DNA of 64,000 nucleotides from Chloroflexi bacterium HGW-Chloroflexi-10 (GTDB taxonomy: Bacteria; Chloroflexota; Anaerolineae; Anaerolineales; Anaerolineaceae), in assembly GCA_002840755.1 (NCBI GenBank), contig PHBZ01000002.1, forward strand, positions 1-64,000, given 5' to 3'. Below the pieces are notes generated by a model that saw only the letters and a program-made list of their open reading frames with translations, ran no database searches and was not told where the DNA came from. Both the position numbers and the translations under genes were made by a program. Each line of letters begins with the position of its first letter. Within the stretch, counting starts at the first letter, position 1. Below, one piece after another: positions 60,705 to 64,000 of the stretch.

Positions 60705-61388
60705 ATGCGCCTGGAAGAACTTAATTGGATGGATGTTGAAGAATACCTGAAACACGATGACAGAATCATGTTGGTGTTTGGCGCTTGTGAACAGCATGCA
60801 TACTTGAGTCTTCTGACGGATATCCGCATTCCCTTAGCCCTGGCTGATGCCGTTAGTCAGGATAGTGGTGTATTGGTCGCGCCGCCGCTGAATTTTGGAG
60901 TATCGCCTTATTTTCTATCTTATCCGGGCACAATAAGTTTACGTGTAGATACCTTTCTAGATGTGTTGGAGGATATACTCACCAGTTTATACCAGCAGGG
61001 TTTCAGACGGTTTTTGTGTGTCAATGGCCATGGTGGGAATGACCCGGCGCGTGCCCGTTTGGTGGAAGTTTTGAATCGGCATGTGGACATGCAAGTAATC
61101 TGGTATTCATGGTGGACATCCCATTCTGTTGAGAAGATAGCTGTTGAAAAAGGCTTGAAGCCCACCCATGCCTCCTGGCTGGAAGCTTTCCCATTCACAA
61201 AAGTAGCAGAACTCCCTCAAGAAAACAAACAGCCGCCGCATTATCAGGGCTTGTTGAGTGCAGACAATACGCGATCTGTATTTGGTGATGGCTCATTTGG
61301 TGGTCCTTATGAAGTTGAACAAGCGATTATGAATGAGGTATTCTTTGCTGCCTATCAGGATATTTTGCATTATTTAAACTTTGAATAA
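60705..61388 (+). CDS. Creatininase-family amidohydrolase
   Basis: A 227-residue protein. The N-terminal metal region FGACEQHAYLSLLTD keeps the Glu-x-His and Asp ligands of creatininase-type enzymes, and FLCVNGHGGNDPAR carries the next histidine. The usual second histidine after EQHG (in pHLPL) is replaced: the text reads EQHAYLSLL. Relatives include creatininase, mycofactocin MftE and deformylases of pyrrolo-pyrimidine biosynthesis; the specific substrate is unknown. I choose the ATG at 60705, preceded by GGAGG seven bases away, over the ATG ten codons earlier. The ABC genes follow after 18 bases. Confidence 0.85.
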   Translation: MRLEELNWMDVEEYLKHDDRIMLVFGACEQHAYLSLLTDIRIPLALADAVSQDSGVLVAPPLNFGVSPYFLSYPGTISLRVDTFLDVLEDILTSLYQQGFRRFLCVNGHGGNDPARARLVEVLNRHVDMQVIWYSWWTSHSVEKIAVEKGLKPTHASWLEAFPFTKVAELPQENKQPPHYQGLLSADNTRSVFGDGSFGGPYEVEQAIMNEVFFAAYQDILHYLNFE

Positions 61389-61406
61389 TCCCGGAATATT
61401 ACTTCT

Positions 61407-63158
61407 TTGAACCAAACAACCTCACTTTCCAAAAAATTATTCAGCTTAGTTATCGAATATCCTTGGTTATTCGGGGGTATTGTGATTCTGGCTGAAATCA
61501 GCGCGGTTTTGATGATCTTTCAAAATCAATGGATTGCAGACTTTGTTAATCGGGTTGTTTTTCAGCATCAAAAACTTGACACCCTCACAAAACTCTTGAT
61601 GGGAATTATTGCTTTGATTTTTTTCCGTGGGCTGATGATTTTTTTTAGTGAGTTTGCGGCAAAAAAAATGGCTGTTGAAATAAAATCAAAATTTCGTGAC
61701 CAGATAATCCGGAAAATGACAAGATTAAGAACGCTGGGGGATTATTCATCCGCTTCTTTGCAAACCATCTTAGTAGATGGCGTGGAGTCCTTGGAGGGCT
61801 ATTTTAGCCAATATTTACCGCAGATTATATTGTCTGCGTTAATCCCACTCACTATTATTTTATTTGTCTTCCCGTTGGATCGACTAACATTTTTAGTAAT
61901 GTTACTCACTGCGCCGCTGGTTCCATTTTTCATGGTTTTAATTGGCAATCAATCCCAAAAGGAAACGGATAAGCAATGGCATTCCCTGAATCGCATGGCT
62001 GCTTTTTTCCTCGATTCTATCCAGGGTATAAAAACACTGTTGTTACTTAACCAGGGCGAGCGGCAAATTGACCGGATCGAACGCGTTTCCCAGGAATATC
62101 GTGAGCGCACCATGCAGGTATTACGTGTCACTTTCCTTTCAGTCTTGGTGCTGGAATTGATCAGTACATTGTCCACTGCTGTGCTGGCGGTTGAAATTGG
62201 GTTGCGTTTATTGTACGGCTGGTTGCCATTTGAAAAAGCATTTTTTGTATTGTTAATCGCGCCAGAGTTCTACTTACCGATGCGGAATTTGGGACTCCGC
62301 TTTCACGCAGCTAAAAATGGACTGGCTGCAGCAAAATCTATATACCAGTTCCTTGCACTTCCGGAACCTTTCGCCGATATAAAAACAACCAACAGAAATT
62401 CTCTAGGCATAAATCCTGGAGGGAGTATTTCATTACAGAATATCTCAGTAAAATTTCCAAATCAGAAACAATCGGTTCTAACAAACATCACCTGCGATTT
62501 TCCATTTGGAATGCACACTGTCATTGCCGGCAAAAGCGGTTCAGGAAAATCCACTCTTATGCGTGTGATACTTCAATTGATACAACCAACCAGTGGGATT
62601 GTGTATTGGAATGGTGAGCCTTTAGCTGCTAGCACGACAGAAAATTTATGGCAGTTGATAAGCTGGCTTCCGCAAAACCCGTATTTCATTCCTGGTAGCA
62701 TCGAAGAAAATTTGCGTCTTTCACGGCGTACAGCAACGGATAATGAGATCTGGGAGGTGTTAGAATTAGCAGAACTGGCTGATTTTGTTCGATCGCAGCC
62801 GGATGGTCTGAAAACTCACCTGGGGGAAATGGGGAATACACTCAGTAGTGGGCAAAAACAGAGATTAGCATTGGTGCGTGTCTTTCTAAAAGATAGCCCC
62901 GTTCTCCTTTTTGATGAACCTACCTCAATGTTGGATTCCGTTACGCAGTCTTTTATATTCAACAAAATTGAAAATTTAAGAAAAGACAAAACTGTGATTT
63001 CTATAGCACATCGTTTGAAAACACTGATATCCGCTGATCAGGTTGTTTTTTTGGAAGACGGGTATTTATTGGATTATGGGGCTCATTCAGTATTATTGGC
63101 GCGTCATGAAGGGTATCAAAATTTTGTAGATGCGTTTAAAAAGGAAAATCGTTCATGA
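61407..63158 (+). CDS. cydD: CydD-type ABC exporter subunit
   Basis: A 583-residue half-transporter. Six membrane helices (to about residue 310), then an ATPase domain: Walker A AGKSGSGKST, Q-loop WLPQNPYFIPGSIEENL, signature LSSGQKQRLALVRVF, Walker B PVLLFDEPTS and the H-loop SIAHRL. The membrane domain resembles CydD of the CydDC exporter, which transports glutathione/cysteine and is needed for cytochrome bd assembly. It starts at TTG 18 bases after the creatininase-family gene. The next gene overlaps it by four bases and looks like cydC, so the two should form a heterodimer. No cydAB is in the window. Confidence 0.87.
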   Translation: MNQTTSLSKKLFSLVIEYPWLFGGIVILAEISAVLMIFQNQWIADFVNRVVFQHQKLDTLTKLLMGIIALIFFRGLMIFFSEFAAKKMAVEIKSKFRDQIIRKMTRLRTLGDYSSASLQTILVDGVESLEGYFSQYLPQIILSALIPLTIILFVFPLDRLTFLVMLLTAPLVPFFMVLIGNQSQKETDKQWHSLNRMAAFFLDSIQGIKTLLLLNQGERQIDRIERVSQEYRERTMQVLRVTFLSVLVLELISTLSTAVLAVEIGLRLLYGWLPFEKAFFVLLIAPEFYLPMRNLGLRFHAAKNGLAAAKSIYQFLALPEPFADIKTTNRNSLGINPGGSISLQNISVKFPNQKQSVLTNITCDFPFGMHTVIAGKSGSGKSTLMRVILQLIQPTSGIVYWNGEPLAASTTENLWQLISWLPQNPYFIPGSIEENLRLSRRTATDNEIWEVLELAELADFVRSQPDGLKTHLGEMGNTLSSGQKQRLALVRVFLKDSPVLLFDEPTSMLDSVTQSFIFNKIENLRKDKTVISIAHRLKTLISADQVVFLEDGYLLDYGAHSVLLARHEGYQNFVDAFKKENRS

Positions 63159-64000
63159 TTCGACCTTTTTTGCGAATGGTTCGGGGTTTTGGCCTGTTGA
63201 TGGGCGGCTCGGTTCTCCTGGCTAGTTTGACAATTTTGAGTTCGGTTGGATTGTTAGGCACCTCTGCTTACTTGATCACGTATGCTGGCTTTCATCCATC
63301 GATTGCTGTTTTGCAGGTGGCTATTGTAGGTGTTCGCTTTTTTGGGATAACCCGTGGAGTTTTTCGGTATCTGGAAAGACTGTTGACTCATTCTGTAAAT
63401 TTAAGAATTTTAGCTCGGTTAAGAAAAGAAATTTTTCGAAATTTAGTCGAAAAATTTCCCTTAGGTCAGAATGAAAAGGGCAGCGCTCAGCTGTTAACCT
63501 CGATTGTCCAGGACATTGAGGCAATCGAGAATTTGTATGTACGTATCCTTTCACCTATCTTCACTGCTTTGTTAGTCACAATTCTGGTTGCTTTATTTTT
63601 AGGGATTTTTTCTTTTGAAATTATGGTCGTCTTTCTGTTTGGAATGACAATAAATGGCTTGGCTATTCCCTGGCTTTCAGCGCGAATCAGCTTTTTCCAA
63701 AAAACAGATAGCAGCAAATACCGTTCAAGCTATCAACAAAAAATTCTGCATTTCCTTCAGTCCTTTGAAGAATCGGTTGTAATGGGGATAAATGACCAGG
63801 CCAGGTTGGATTTGAGATTCTCTGAAGAGGATTGGGCAAAGTCCACTTTGCGGAGCGGCATTTGGCAAAGTGTTTTTTCTGCTTTAGGTAATTACACGAC
63901 ACAAGGTTTTTTTCTGGTCACATTAATTACTTCTGCGTGGTTGATTGAAAACGGTAAACTGGAGTCAGTTTTATTGGGTGTGGTATCGTTGATTGTGTTG
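63155..64000 (+). CDS. cydC: CydC-type ABC exporter subunit, truncated by the window edge
   Basis: The reading frame opens at ATG 63155 (ATGA overlap with the cydD stop) and runs to the window end, 282 codons with no stop. The visible part is the membrane domain: helices at about 15-40 and 50-72, then GVFRYLERLLTHSVNLRILARLRKEIF, the CydC-type RYxER-H motif, and further helices near 160-205. The ATPase domain lies beyond the edge. It should pair with the CydD-like protein. Confidence 0.82.
   Translation, partial: MIRPFLRMVRGFGLLMGGSVLLASLTILSSVGLLGTSAYLITYAGFHPSIAVLQVAIVGVRFFGITRGVFRYLERLLTHSVNLRILARLRKEIFRNLVEKFPLGQNEKGSAQLLTSIVQDIEAIENLYVRILSPIFTALLVTILVALFLGIFSFEIMVVFLFGMTINGLAIPWLSARISFFQKTDSSKYRSSYQQKILHFLQSFEESVVMGINDQARLDLRFSEEDWAKSTLRSGIWQSVFSALGNYTTQGFFLVTLITSAWLIENGKLESVLLGVVSLIVL

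Noticed and set aside
1..64000. Defence island, prophage, integron or insertion sequence
   Set aside because: No restriction, toxin-antitoxin, integrase, transposase, phage structural or Cas protein is visible among the translated genes.

Overview
The window looks like a chromosomal segment of a low-to-moderate GC bacterium. The gene set points to the Chloroflexota, most likely an Anaerolineae-type member, but this is inferred from the kind of genes and secreted proteins present; no 16S or other marker lies in the window. Nearly every base is coding, genes are packed into short same-strand operons, and no phage, integrase, transposase or CRISPR array is visible.

Layout. 1-2020: end of a WD40-like protein and tRNA-Gly. 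2037-9753 (minus): an envelope operon (lytic transglycosylase, lipoprotein, SPFH protein), an EF-G paralogue with its own promoter and terminator, and a large DHH/CBS/CCA-transferase fusion with a GNAT acetyltransferase. 9867-11902 (plus): MoeB/ThiF-rhodanese and a PIG-L deacetylase. 12033-16800 (minus): ClpB, then a CHAD protein with a coiled-coil zinc-ribbon protein. 16898-22664: a divergent phosphate locus, pstB-phoU leftward and pstS-pstC-pstA-pstB rightward, so two PstB ATPases. 22920-29684 (plus): prfA-prmC-tsaC, malic enzyme, two small membrane proteins, a PfkB-like kinase and an M20 peptidase. 29657-33749 (minus): a transglutaminase-type membrane protein followed by a GAF-PAS-adenylate cyclase. 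33824-35102 (plus): PAP2 phosphatase and a YtxH-like protein. 35164-37209 (minus): a membrane-anchored zinc metalloprotease.

37330-59000 (minus) is a surface-polysaccharide locus followed by a small operon: a polyprenyl-phosphate sugar transferase, a WecG/TagA transferase, a decayed glycosyltransferase, five intact glycosyltransferases, two methyltransferases, the Wzt/Wzm ABC exporter, a very large secreted WxVG-repeat protein, an O-antigen-ligase/polymerase-like protein with TPRs, a GT-C transferase, an MBL hydrolase, an MFS transporter and an M24 peptidase. The middle of this locus (about 39.5-49 kb) is clearly AT-richer than its flanks, suggesting an exchanged cassette.

59001-64000: a strong promoter with two tRNA-Ala genes (CGC and GGC anticodons), a 1.3-kb non-coding stretch built of several kinds of repeat, a creatininase-family hydrolase, and cydD plus the start of cydC running off the right edge.

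How the genes work together: phosphate uptake and its PhoU control form one unit; prfA-prmC-tsaC plus the EF-G paralogue, the CCA enzyme and the tRNAs concern translation; the glycosyltransferases, methyltransferases and Wzt/Wzm build, cap and export a glycan. I found no clearly new defence or mobile system. The points most worth following are the decayed glycosyltransferase, the WxVG protein inside the export locus, the CHAD/zinc-ribbon pair, the variant PfkB protein and the repeat-rich non-coding segment.
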